In this document: positions 9,249 through 17,792 of the stretch, piece after piece
How the letters are laid out: each line of letters opens with the position of its first letter
How positions within the stretch are numbered: the first letter of the stretch is position 1
From: Candidatus Nanopelagicales bacterium
Lineage (GTDB): Bacteria > Actinomycetota > Actinomycetes > S36-B12
Assembly: GCA_012103605.1 (NCBI GenBank)
Contig: WLWL01000010.1
Coordinates: 1 to 34,074, forward strand
Direction of reading: 5' to 3'
DNA length: 34,074 nucleotides
Made by a program: the position numbers and the translations under genes
The notes under the pieces: generated by a model
The model's database searches: none
The model's input: only the letters and a program-made list of their open reading frames with translations
What the model was told of the DNA's origin: nothing

Positions 9249-10618
9249 CCTCCACCTTCACCGTTCTCCCGGTGCCCCTCGATCACCTGTTCTCCCCGGG
9301 TGACGACATCAACTCCATCGTCACCGAGGCCCTGGCCACCATCCAGTGGCCGGATGAATCCACCGGTATCAGCGACGGCGACATCATCGTTGTCACCAGC
9401 AAGGTGGTCGCTAAAGCCGAAGGCCGTGTGGTCGAGGCAGCATCGCGCGAGTCGGTCATCGATCAACAGGCCGAGCGAATCGTCGCTGTGAAGAACACTC
9501 CGCGTGGTGTCACCAAGATCGTTCAGACCTCGCACGGCTTGGTGCTCGCGGCGGCCGGCGTCGATGCCAGCAACACCGACCAAGGAACGGTGGTCCTCCT
9601 TCCCGTCGATTCCGATGAAAGCGCCCAAGAATTGAGAGATCACGTGATCGATCGCACGGGCGTCACCGTGGGCGTCATCATCACCGACACGATGGGCCGT
9701 CCCTGGCGGCTGGGAGTGACCGACGTTGCCATCGGATCCAGCGGCGTTCAGGTGCTCGACGACTACACCGGCCGCCACGATGATTTCGGAAACACGCTCG
9801 AGATGACGGTTGTCGCGATCGCCGACGAGATCGCATCCGCCGTCGACTTGGCCACTGGAAAACTCGACAACGCGCCCGTGGCCGTCGTTCGCGGGCTCTC
9901 CCATCTGGTGATCGCCGACGACGGCCCCGCCGCCAAGGACATCGTGCGCCCTCTCGAGGAGGACCTTTTCTCACTCGGCACTCGAGAGGCGATGCAGGCC
10001 GGAGCGCGCGCAGCGGTTTCGGCCCGACGCACCATTCGCTCCTTCACCGACGATCCCGTCGACCCACCCGCCCTCCATCGAGCCCTCGAGGATGCCGTGC
10101 TGGCTCCCGCACCGCATCACAGTGAGCCCTTCGGCTTCATCATTCTGCGAAGCGACAACCCGACTCATCACCGCAGGAGAATCGAACTCCTCGACGCGAT
10201 GCGCAGCGCGTGGGAACACGACCTGACGACCATCGACGGTAAGTCCGAGGACGAGGTCGAGCGCCGTGTCGCGCGCGGCAACATCCTTCGAACAGCACCC
10301 GTCGTAGTTGTTCCGTTCATTGATCTCGCCTCAGCGGCGCACACCTACCCGGATGATCGTCGCAACGCGGCCGAACGCGACCTGTTCATGGTTGCCGGTG
10401 GGGCGTGCGTGGAGAACCTCCTGATTCGACTCGCCGCCGAGGACCTGGGGTCAGCGTGGATCTCTTCCACGATCTTCGCCCCGCAGATCGTCCGCGAACA
10501 TTTCGGTCTCGGAGACCGGGTTATCCCCTTGGGAGCGGTAGCCGTCGGTGTTCCCGCGCAACCGGCCAGAGATCGACCCCCGCGGAGAGCCGAGGATTAC
10601 ATCATCCCCGTGGATTGA
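9245..10618 (+). CDS. fbiB: Bifunctional F420-0:gamma-glutamyl ligase / FMN-dependent nitroreductase-domain protein
   Basis: MTSTFTVLPVPLDHLFSPGDD...GDIIVVTSKVVAKAEGR, ITDTMGRPWRLGVTDVAIG, C-terminal nitroreductase domain RAAVSARRTIRSFTDDPVD...; ATGA overlap with preceding gene. Confidence 0.95.
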   Translation: MTSTFTVLPVPLDHLFSPGDDINSIVTEALATIQWPDESTGISDGDIIVVTSKVVAKAEGRVVEAASRESVIDQQAERIVAVKNTPRGVTKIVQTSHGLVLAAAGVDASNTDQGTVVLLPVDSDESAQELRDHVIDRTGVTVGVIITDTMGRPWRLGVTDVAIGSSGVQVLDDYTGRHDDFGNTLEMTVVAIADEIASAVDLATGKLDNAPVAVVRGLSHLVIADDGPAAKDIVRPLEEDLFSLGTREAMQAGARAAVSARRTIRSFTDDPVDPPALHRALEDAVLAPAPHHSEPFGFIILRSDNPTHHRRRIELLDAMRSAWEHDLTTIDGKSEDEVERRVARGNILRTAPVVVVPFIDLASAAHTYPDDRRNAAERDLFMVAGGACVENLLIRLAAEDLGSAWISSTIFAPQIVREHFGLGDRVIPLGAVAVGVPAQPARDRPPRRAEDYIIPVD

Positions 10619-10627
10619 CGTCGCGTA

Positions 10628-11704
10628 CTACGCGTCACTCGAGTACCGAATAGCGAGATCCGGTATCACCACCTGCGGCCACACGCGCGCACCCTCGCGG
10701 ATTTCGTTGCGCCCGCCTACGACGGCACCATCGCCGACGACGACGCCGTCGAGCGAGCACCCCTCACCGATACGGGCTCCACGTCCGATGATGCTGCCAC
10801 GAATCTCGCTCCCCTCGCCCACGATGGCCTCATCAAAAACGACCGACCTATCGACAACTGAGCCGGCAGAAACAACGGCGTTGACACCGATAGTCGAGCC
10901 GCCCCGCACATCGGCGGACGCCGCAACATCGGCACCGTCGAGCACGAGTGCCTCACCGGTGTTGGCAACCGCGGGAGACGGTGCAAGGCCGCGAACGAGA
11001 TCGCAACTGCCTTGCACGAACGCCAGCGGTGTGCCGAGATCGAGCCAGTAGCCGCGATCAACCACTCCGCGCACCACTGCGTTGTTTGCCAACAGGCCCG
11101 GAAAGGTCTCACGCTCGACCGACACCACCCGACCCGCGGGGATCTGCTCGATGATCGAACGGGTGAAGACGTAGCACCCAGCATTGATCAGGTCGGTGAC
11201 GATCTCTTCTGGCGTCGACGGCTTCTCCAAAAAGGCCTCAACTCGACCGTCGCCATCGATCGGAACAAGGCCGTACGCGCGCGGGTCCTCCACCGGGGTT
11301 AGGTACAACGTGACATCACTGGAGGTCTCCACGTGCGAGCGCACGAGTGCGTCGATGTCCAGACCGCTGAGGACATCTCCGTTAAAGATGACAATGGGAT
11401 CGTCGGGTCCGGACTCCAGGTGTGACAAAGCGTGTCGAATCGCGCCACCGGTGCCGAGTGGCTCGTCCTCCGTCGCGATAACGATGTCGATTCCGAGATC
11501 CACGCCTTCCACGAACTCCGCGAAGACCTCGGCCCGGTAACTCGTCGCCAGGACGATGCGTTCGATTCCCGCATCGCGGGCACGCGTGATCTGGTGCACG
11601 GTGAAAGGGACCCCCGCGACCGGCAGCATGGGTTTGGGCGTGTTCACCGTCAACGGTCGCAGGCGGGTTCCTTGGCCTCCTACAAGCAATACGGCTTCGG
11701 TCAC
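10628..11704 (-). CDS. manB: Mannose-1-phosphate guanylyltransferase / NDP-sugar pyrophosphorylase with left-handed beta-helix C-terminus
   Basis: VTEAVLLVGGQGTRLRPLTVNTPKPMLPVAGVPFTVHQITRARDAG...; hexapeptide-like C-terminus; start trimmed from 11866 to GTG 11704; position next to fbiAB as in mycobacteria. Confidence 0.85.
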   Translation of the reverse strand: MTEAVLLVGGQGTRLRPLTVNTPKPMLPVAGVPFTVHQITRARDAGIERIVLATSYRAEVFAEFVEGVDLGIDIVIATEDEPLGTGGAIRHALSHLESGPDDPIVIFNGDVLSGLDIDALVRSHVETSSDVTLYLTPVEDPRAYGLVPIDGDGRVEAFLEKPSTPEEIVTDLINAGCYVFTRSIIEQIPAGRVVSVERETFPGLLANNAVVRGVVDRGYWLDLGTPLAFVQGSCDLVRGLAPSPAVANTGEALVLDGADVAASADVRGGSTIGVNAVVSAGSVVDRSVVFDEAIVGEGSEIRGSIIGRGARIGEGCSLDGVVVGDGAVVGGRNEIREGARVWPQVVIPDLAIRYSSDA

Positions 11705-11754
11705 CGGGCAAGGGTGCCACACTCGGTCATCGTCTCTGGTCGGACAATGAAGCC

Positions 11755-12441
11755 ATGTCCTCGACGGCCACCGACATCCGCTCCGCTGTTCTCGCACGCA
11801 CCGACCCCGCCCAGCCCTACGTGACATATCTCGGATCCGACGGGCGGACGGAGTTGTCCGGAGCATCGGTCATCAATGCAGCCGCCAAGATCGCCAACGC
11901 ACTCACCTCGGAATTCGATTGCGATCCGGGACAACAGGTGGCCCTTCACCTTCCGTGGCATTGGCAACGGGTCACCTGGCTGCTGGGGATTTGGTCGGCG
12001 GGATGCGTGGTTGTTCCTCAGGGCGGCGCGGATTGCGATCTGCTCGTCGCAGGGCCACAGCAAGCTCCGGATCTCACGGGCAACGTGATCGTGGTGTCCA
12101 TGCACCCCTTCGGCTTGCCCCTGAGCCCCGACGACATGGCAGCGCTTCCGCCCGGAGCACAGGACGCAACGATCGCGGTGCGGGCCCAGCCGGATCAGCA
12201 AGTCTTCCTCGACGACCACTCCGATGCCCTCGCGCTCGACGGCCACACCCAACGCCAACTGCTTGAACGCGCCCGCGATGTTGCCCGTTCACTCGCAGGT
12301 GTAACTCGACTCGGACTTCACCCCGACGATTCCCAGTGGTGGCTTCCCGCACTATGGCCGGCGGTGACGGGTGGATCTGTGATTCTCGGGCAGTCCGTCG
12401 ACGACGGTTTCGGCTCCGAGCCGGTGGACGCGGTTCTCTAG
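11755..12441 (+). CDS. TIGR03089-like protein (AMP-binding-enzyme-related N-terminal fragment)
   Basis: MSSTATDIRSAVLARTDPAQPYVTYLGSDGRTELSGASVINAAAKIANAL...VALHLPWHWQRVTWLLGIWSAGCVVVP. Confidence 0.75.
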   Translation: MSSTATDIRSAVLARTDPAQPYVTYLGSDGRTELSGASVINAAAKIANALTSEFDCDPGQQVALHLPWHWQRVTWLLGIWSAGCVVVPQGGADCDLLVAGPQQAPDLTGNVIVVSMHPFGLPLSPDDMAALPPGAQDATIAVRAQPDQQVFLDDHSDALALDGHTQRQLLERARDVARSLAGVTRLGLHPDDSQWWLPALWPAVTGGSVILGQSVDDGFGSEPVDAVL

Positions 12442-13033
12442 CCAGAAACGTTCACCGTCACATCTTGGCTTGCGCCGGCGGCCTGCTTCTTGGCAACAAC
12501 GAGAATTCGGTAGGTGTAGGTGGCTCCGGCCGGCGCCGCCTTCTTGACCCGGAACACCACCCGGCCGCCCTTCTTCGTCGTGCTGCGCTGCACGGTTCGC
12601 CACTCACCGTCGACGAACGCCTGTCGCCACACCGTCAAGCCCTTGCGTTTGGGTCGCACCTTCGCCTTGATGGCGAAGGGCTTTCCGGCGGGGACATCCA
12701 TCACCGATGGGGTGATCAATGCAACCGACCGCGGTTTGACGCTGGGAACAACGGACACCCGGAAGACATCCCCCACGCCGATGGGCTGCTTCTTGCGCAC
12801 CACGACAACCCGATATTCCTGGGTCGTGTTGGGCGGCCACGCCTCCGAAACGCGGTAGCGAACCTTGCCGCTGCTGCGTGTTCGCTTCTTCTTGAACGTG
12901 ACCCACTCGCCGTCGACCATGCGTTGGAACCACACGCGCAGTCCTTTGCGCTCCGGGGACACCTGAGCGCGGATAGTGAACGGCTTCAACGCCCGGACCT
13001 CGCGATCAGCTGGCGTCAACATGGTTACCTGAC
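12438..13033 (-). repeat. Two tandem ~95-aa protein repeats at the C-terminus of the SpoIID/LytB protein
   Basis: VTMLTPADREVRALKPFTIRAQVSPERKGLRVWFQRMVDGEWVTFKKKRTRSSGKVRYRV... and VALITPSVMDVPAGKPFAIKAKVRPKRKGLTVWRQAFVDGEWRTVQRSTTKKGGRVVFRV... Confidence 0.85.
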
Positions 13034-14399
13034 GTTCGTAGTTGACGACCGGTTGTTCCACCGGAGCTTGCGTGGGAGGTGTTTGCGCCGGTGGTGCCTG
13101 CGGCACCGAGATCGGCACGCCAGCACGACCGTCGATTGCATTGATGTACGAGGACTTCAGACCCAAAGCGTTACGAACCTGATTGCCGCTTTTCGTCACC
13201 GTTGTTCCGTCGACAAGGGTCGCCTGGACGGTCTTTGCAACGCCACTCGGGTCGCGAGCGATCACATCGACCTGTTGCACCGCAGCCGCGGCGAAGGCTT
13301 GGGCCATACGCGCCTGATCAACCATCACTGTCCACGATCGATTCGGATTGTCTTCACTCAAGGACCAGGGGTCGGCCACCGATCGGACGTACGGCAGATC
13401 ACCACCCCATTGGTCGACGCTTGCTTGCGTAGCGCCACCGCTGGACGAGGAGTAGAAGGCGCGGATCGGCTGACCCTCGAACAAGATCACCATCCCCGCT
13501 GTCGGGGACGCGTGCGTTGCGTTCACGGCAGCGACCCAGCGTTCGCCCATCGCACCCGACTGCTTGGCCCACCCAGAGAACACCTGATCGGAGTACGGCC
13601 CGCGCCCATCGTCGACGTGACAATCACAGGCTTTGCGTGGACCGGCCGCGATGGCCGATAGCGCGTACGTTCGGGCGGCCAGCACCTGCGCCTGAAGGGC
13701 CGCATCCGGCCATGAACTGCTGACCTCGGAAATTCCGTACAGGTACTCCTCGTGCAGGCGCAGGGAATTGACAACGTTCAGGCGCGTGCGGCTCGGATCC
13801 GACGTCGGCAGGATCTCGATGGTTCCGTACCGATAACGATGACCAGCCGAGTCGAACGAGCCGTTCTTCGCGACGACGTTGGCCAAACCCGACCAGGTGA
13901 GTGACACCGACGGGAAGATTCCCAACTCCTGGCGTACTCCGCCGACGACCTTGGCCGCTACCACCGCACCTGCGTCGCCGGTGAACGCGAAACTTTCCCC
14001 CGGTGCTGCGGTGACGATCGTTCCCGCCAGGTTCGCCTGGACGGTGCCGTCACCTTCGACGGCTTCGCCGCGCATACGAATGTGCTTCTTCTTGAACTCC
14101 AGGTTGACGCGAACAGCCATGTCGTCTGGAACGGGCGTGACGTTCGTGCCCTGGTAGTAGTGAGTCACGATCGACGACGCATCCATGCCGGCTTTCGCCA
14201 TGGCCAGCGCGCCGTACTGGCTCATCCCGACACCATGTCCGAACCCGGCACCCGCAAGGGTGAACGACGCAGGCGGCGGCGTGGGGTTCGCCATCGCTAG
14301 CGAGGCGGCAAGGGTCGACGCGACCAGGGCGGTAGCGGCGATGCAGACGGTGAGCAGCGCCGAGCGCGTCCTACGCGCCGTATGGCCTGCCGTTCTCAC
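12438..14399 (-). CDS. SpoIID/LytB-domain protein with two C-terminal repeat domains
   Basis: FTLAGAGFGHGVGMSQYGALAMAKAGMDASSIVTHYYQGT, EEYLYGISEVSSSWPDAALQAQVLAARTYAL, FYSSSSGGATQ; GTG 14399 has AAGGA RBS 8 nt upstream (ORF track start is 14486). Confidence 0.9.
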   Translation of the reverse strand: MRTAGHTARRTRSALLTVCIAATALVASTLAASLAMANPTPPPASFTLAGAGFGHGVGMSQYGALAMAKAGMDASSIVTHYYQGTNVTPVPDDMAVRVNLEFKKKHIRMRGEAVEGDGTVQANLAGTIVTAAPGESFAFTGDAGAVVAAKVVGGVRQELGIFPSVSLTWSGLANVVAKNGSFDSAGHRYRYGTIEILPTSDPSRTRLNVVNSLRLHEEYLYGISEVSSSWPDAALQAQVLAARTYALSAIAAGPRKACDCHVDDGRGPYSDQVFSGWAKQSGAMGERWVAAVNATHASPTAGMVILFEGQPIRAFYSSSSGGATQASVDQWGGDLPYVRSVADPWSLSEDNPNRSWTVMVDQARMAQAFAAAAVQQVDVIARDPSGVAKTVQATLVDGTTVTKSGNQVRNALGLKSSYINAIDGRAGVPISVPQAPPAQTPPTQAPVEQPVVNYERQVTMLTPADREVRALKPFTIRAQVSPERKGLRVWFQRMVDGEWVTFKKKRTRSSGKVRYRVSEAWPPNTTQEYRVVVVRKKQPIGVGDVFRVSVVPSVKPRSVALITPSVMDVPAGKPFAIKAKVRPKRKGLTVWRQAFVDGEWRTVQRSTTKKGGRVVFRVKKAAPAGATYTYRILVVAKKQAAGASQDVTVNVSG

Positions 14400-14581
14400 G
14401 ATCGGTGTCCTTCCCGGGGCGGCGCCGAGCCATGGGCGGCCTGCGGCGACACACTGCAGTTTCGGGTCAAGCCTCACACGACCCATTGGTCACACCCGTC
14501 ACCGGCACGCCCGAAAATCGGAACCCCCCGTCCCCCTGGTGCGTCGCACAAAGGCAGACCCGAAGCCTGCGTACCATGACG

Positions 14582-14603
14582 GAACTCGCCGCCCGGCGAG
14601 TTC
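14582..14603. promoter_or_regulatory. Perfect 10-bp inverted repeat with 2-nt spacer upstream of LCP gene
   Basis: GAACTCGCCG-CC-CGGCGAGTTC; candidate -10 TACCAT at 14572-14577. Confidence 0.6.
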
Positions 14604-14633
14604 ACGCCCCAACTCCCCACAGGAAGGCGCCCG

Positions 14634-16067
14634 GTGTCCTCTCGCAGTGCAGTACGCCTGGGGTCGACCATCGCGGCCGGAGTGGTCGCGGGGGCCGTCC
14701 TGGTGACAACCGTCGTCGGCGCTGGGGTCACGTCCGTCATGGGCCAACTCGAAGGGAACATCACCGCACTTGATGTCTCCGAGCAGACCGGCACCACGGT
14801 GACCGAGGACCAGTCCATCGTGGTCGACGAGGACACCGGCGAAACGTCGGCTTTCACGATGGTGGTGATGGGCAGCGACTCTCGCAAGGGCAAAGGGAAC
14901 AAGGGCTACGGCAGCTTGAAGAAGTTCGGCGACATCGAGCGCAGCGACACCACCATGATCTTCCACGTCAACGCTGACCGCTCGCAGGCCATCGGCGTCA
15001 GCATCCCCCGAGACACCTTGATGATGCTCCCAGACTGCACCACAGACGGGAAGACCGTCGACGGCTACGAGGGACGCTTCAACGAGGCCATGGTCAATGG
15101 AGGTCCGGGGTGCGTGCTGAAGGCCGTCGAATCGCTCAGCGGGTTGGCGATCGACAACTTCATGGTGGTCGACTTCGCTGCCTTCAAGCGAATCACCGAG
15201 GCGATCGGTGGGGTGGAAATCTGTTTGCAGGACGACGTCAACGATCCCCTGAGCGGACTCACGTTGGACAAGGGCCTGCACACCGTCAACGGTGAACAGG
15301 CTCTCGCGTTCGTTCGAGCACGGAAGACATTGGGAGACGGATCGGATACTTCACGCATCCGGCGTCAACAGGCCTTTCTGTCGTCCATGGCCCGCAAAGT
15401 TCTCAGCAGCGACATCCTTCTCAACCCAGCATCCCTCCTCGGCGTTCTCAACGCCGCCACGGAGTCTTTGACTACCGATCCACAACTGGCGAACATCGAG
15501 AATCTGCGCGATCTGGCCTTGAGCATGAAAGATCTGCGGCCGAAGGACATCACCTTCACCACCATGCCGTGGAAGCAGTCCGGCGATGGAGCCACGGTCG
15601 TTGTGGCCAACAAGCGAGCGGCGCCGCTGTGGAGCGCCATCGCCAACGACACCCCCTGGCCGCCCAAGGCCACCACAGATCAGCCGCTGTTGAAGACGGC
15701 GCCGCAGGATGTTCGGGTCGAGATCATCAACGCCACCGGACAAAAGGGCACCGGGAAGCAAGCGAAAAGGGCTCTCACCAACGAAGGCTTCACCGTGGTG
15801 AACGTCAAGAAGATCAAAGCAGAACGCATCGACGAGTACCCCGCCGAGGACACCATCTGGTTCGACCCCGAGTGGGACGTCTCGGCCAAAACGTTGATCT
15901 ACAGCACCGGCATCGAGAACACCGAAACCGTCGAGGGTCAAGGAGGGACGATGCGCCTGATCATCACCGAGCCTTTGACGTCCGCCCGCTCGGTATCCAT
16001 CGCCGAGGCAACGAAAGACCTCAGCGCCAACGTCAACACCGGCGACGAGAACTTCTGCGCTTCCTAG
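14634..16067 (+). CDS. LytR-CpsA-Psr (LCP) family cell-wall polymer ligase with LytR_C-type C-terminus
   Basis: GSDSRKGKGNKGYG...RSDTTMIFHVNADRSQAIGVSIPRDTLMMLPDC, VNGEQALAFVRARKTLGDGSDTSRIRRQQAFL; C-terminal VRVEIINATGQKGTGKQAKRALTNEGFTV; AGGAAGG RBS. Confidence 0.95.
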   Translation: MSSRSAVRLGSTIAAGVVAGAVLVTTVVGAGVTSVMGQLEGNITALDVSEQTGTTVTEDQSIVVDEDTGETSAFTMVVMGSDSRKGKGNKGYGSLKKFGDIERSDTTMIFHVNADRSQAIGVSIPRDTLMMLPDCTTDGKTVDGYEGRFNEAMVNGGPGCVLKAVESLSGLAIDNFMVVDFAAFKRITEAIGGVEICLQDDVNDPLSGLTLDKGLHTVNGEQALAFVRARKTLGDGSDTSRIRRQQAFLSSMARKVLSSDILLNPASLLGVLNAATESLTTDPQLANIENLRDLALSMKDLRPKDITFTTMPWKQSGDGATVVVANKRAAPLWSAIANDTPWPPKATTDQPLLKTAPQDVRVEIINATGQKGTGKQAKRALTNEGFTVVNVKKIKAERIDEYPAEDTIWFDPEWDVSAKTLIYSTGIENTETVEGQGGTMRLIITEPLTSARSVSIAEATKDLSANVNTGDENFCAS

Positions 16068-16119
16068 TCCCGCACGGGCGGATCTTTACTCCCATACGGA
16101 ACGGCTTCGCCGTCGCGCG

Positions 16120-16983
16120 TCAGACGACGGGGGGCCGGCCAGCCCGCGTGAGACGCCAGGCGGTCCGCCACTTCATCGGACGTCGTTGCGCAGGAGCCGT
16201 GCGCACTCCTTCGGACAGTCCGGAGAACCACACCCGCAAGGCATCGCGGTCGCGGGTGCGGGCCAGCGTCAGGCCGATCCAACTACCCACGTACAACGGC
16301 TCGAGAACCACGGGCAGATTCCGTCGTGCGAGCCACACCCGATTGCGTGCATTCATTCGGTAGAACTCTTCGTGCCGGAGGGGATTGATGACCGGGTGAT
16401 GAACCACAAGGTCGCCGGCGTACCAGCACGTATAGCCGGCATCCCAGACCCTCCACACCAGATCAATTCCTTCGTGTCCGTAGAAGAACTCCGCCGGCCA
16501 GCCACCCGCGGCCTCGAACGCGCCTCGACGAACCGCCGTGGCTCCCTCCCACAAAGTGGTCGCCGGTCCTGATCGAGTCCGGTCACCGACGAACAGGCGG
16601 GGTACCCAACGCCCCGGCGGCTGGACCCCTTCCGGATCCTCGACTCGGGGCTGAACGAGACCGAGTTGTGGATCAGACTCGAACCGTCCCTTCAGGGAGG
16701 CAAGGAAAAATGGGTCGGGAAGGAATGCGTCGTCGTCTAAGAAGAACAGCAGATCGCCCTGGACCTGGTCGACTCCGGCGTTACGGCCCGCCGGTATTCC
16801 CTGGTTGTCCGCGAGCCCCACGGCTTTCACGCCATCGGGAAGCCCCACAGGTTGCCACGAGTTACCCACGACGACGATGTCCACATCGACGTCACGTTGG
16901 CTCAGCAGAGAGCGAAGTGCGCGATCGAGTTCCTCCGGTCGCTGCCCCATGGTCAGCAGCACCACCCCGAAATCCGACATCAC
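16120..16983 (-). CDS. Glycosyltransferase family 2
   Basis: FGVVLLTMGQRPEELDRALRSLLSQRDVDVDIVVVGNSW...GIPAGRNAGVDQVQGDLLFFLDDDAFLPDPFFLASL; GTG/ATG start overlaps upstream gene stop. Confidence 0.92.
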   Translation of the reverse strand: MMSDFGVVLLTMGQRPEELDRALRSLLSQRDVDVDIVVVGNSWQPVGLPDGVKAVGLADNQGIPAGRNAGVDQVQGDLLFFLDDDAFLPDPFFLASLKGRFESDPQLGLVQPRVEDPEGVQPPGRWVPRLFVGDRTRSGPATTLWEGATAVRRGAFEAAGGWPAEFFYGHEGIDLVWRVWDAGYTCWYAGDLVVHHPVINPLRHEEFYRMNARNRVWLARRNLPVVLEPLYVGSWIGLTLARTRDRDALRVWFSGLSEGVRTAPAQRRPMKWRTAWRLTRAGRPPVV

Positions 16984-17792
16984 GCACGCAACTTGCTGGA
17001 GGAAAGAATCGCGACAAGGTGCCCAAGGACGGTGACAACTCCGAGGATGACGAGAGCGGCTACCAAGAATTGAGTGCCCGCGAGGTCACCGGTGAATGCA
17101 TCGACCACTCCCGCGACGAGAGCCAGCAAGGTCAATTCCACGGAGTGGTAGGCCCGGTAGAAGGGGAAGAGTCGTGCGACGGATCTCAGACGCCGAAGCC
17201 CCGACGACTGCGGTGTGCCAACGCCCGTGACGTCGGACAACTTTGGTAGCCCGTTGTAGGCACGCGACACGTGCACCATGTCGTTGAGTGCTTTGTTCCA
17301 CAAAACCAATACCGCGAGCACCGCGCCGATGAAGGCCCACGAGCTTTGCGCCCATCCGGCTTCCGGGAACCCTGCAGCCCGCAATCCGAGAGCGATGGGG
17401 ATCAACCCCTCTGTCACGTAGTGACCCACTCGATCAAGAAAGACACCCGTGGGTGAGGACGTGTTGCGCCAGCGCGCAACCTCACCGTCACAGCAATCCA
17501 GCAGCATCTGCAGCTGACCCAAAATGGCCGCAAGCAGCACACCGGGGAGCCCTGGAATTAGCAGTGCAGCAGCCGTTCCGATGCCGGTGAGGATCATCAA
17601 GAACGTGACACCGTTTGCAGAGATGGGCGTCGTCACGAGTACTCGGGTCACGTACGGCGACACTCGGCGCAGGTAGACATCGGCAACCCAGTGTTCGGAG
17701 TTCGCCCGCATCCGAACCGCATCCGGCTGGCAGACGTCGCGAATCTCACTAATCGTCGGACGAGCCGGACGCTGCACGCGATCCTCGCTCAT
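16980..17792 (-). CDS. CDP-alcohol phosphatidyltransferase-fold membrane protein with variant motif
   Basis: MSEDRVQRPARPTISEIRDVC...; motif DCCDGEVARWRNTSSPTGVFLDRVGHYVTEG (last canonical Asp is His); start trimmed to ATG 17792, overlapping upstream TGA. Confidence 0.88.
   Translation of the reverse strand: MSEDRVQRPARPTISEIRDVCQPDAVRMRANSEHWVADVYLRRVSPYVTRVLVTTPISANGVTFLMILTGIGTAAALLIPGLPGVLLAAILGQLQMLLDCCDGEVARWRNTSSPTGVFLDRVGHYVTEGLIPIALGLRAAGFPEAGWAQSSWAFIGAVLAVLVLWNKALNDMVHVSRAYNGLPKLSDVTGVGTPQSSGLRRLRSVARLFPFYRAYHSVELTLLALVAGVVDAFTGDLAGTQFLVAALVILGVVTVLGHLVAILSSSKLRA

Noticed and set aside
10613-10640. Inverted repeat TGACG...CGTCA between fbiB and manB as a terminator
   Set aside because: Only short imperfect pairing, no T-tract; not convincing.
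12336-13661. + strand ORF of 441 aa antisense to the SpoIID/LytB gene
   Set aside because: No recognisable motifs; the minus strand has a convincing family match and repeats.
16098-16120. ACGGC-TTC-GCCGT hairpin at the 3' end of the GT2/LCP convergent region as terminator
   Set aside because: 5-bp stem with 3-nt loop and no T-run; chance occurrence is likely in GC-rich DNA.
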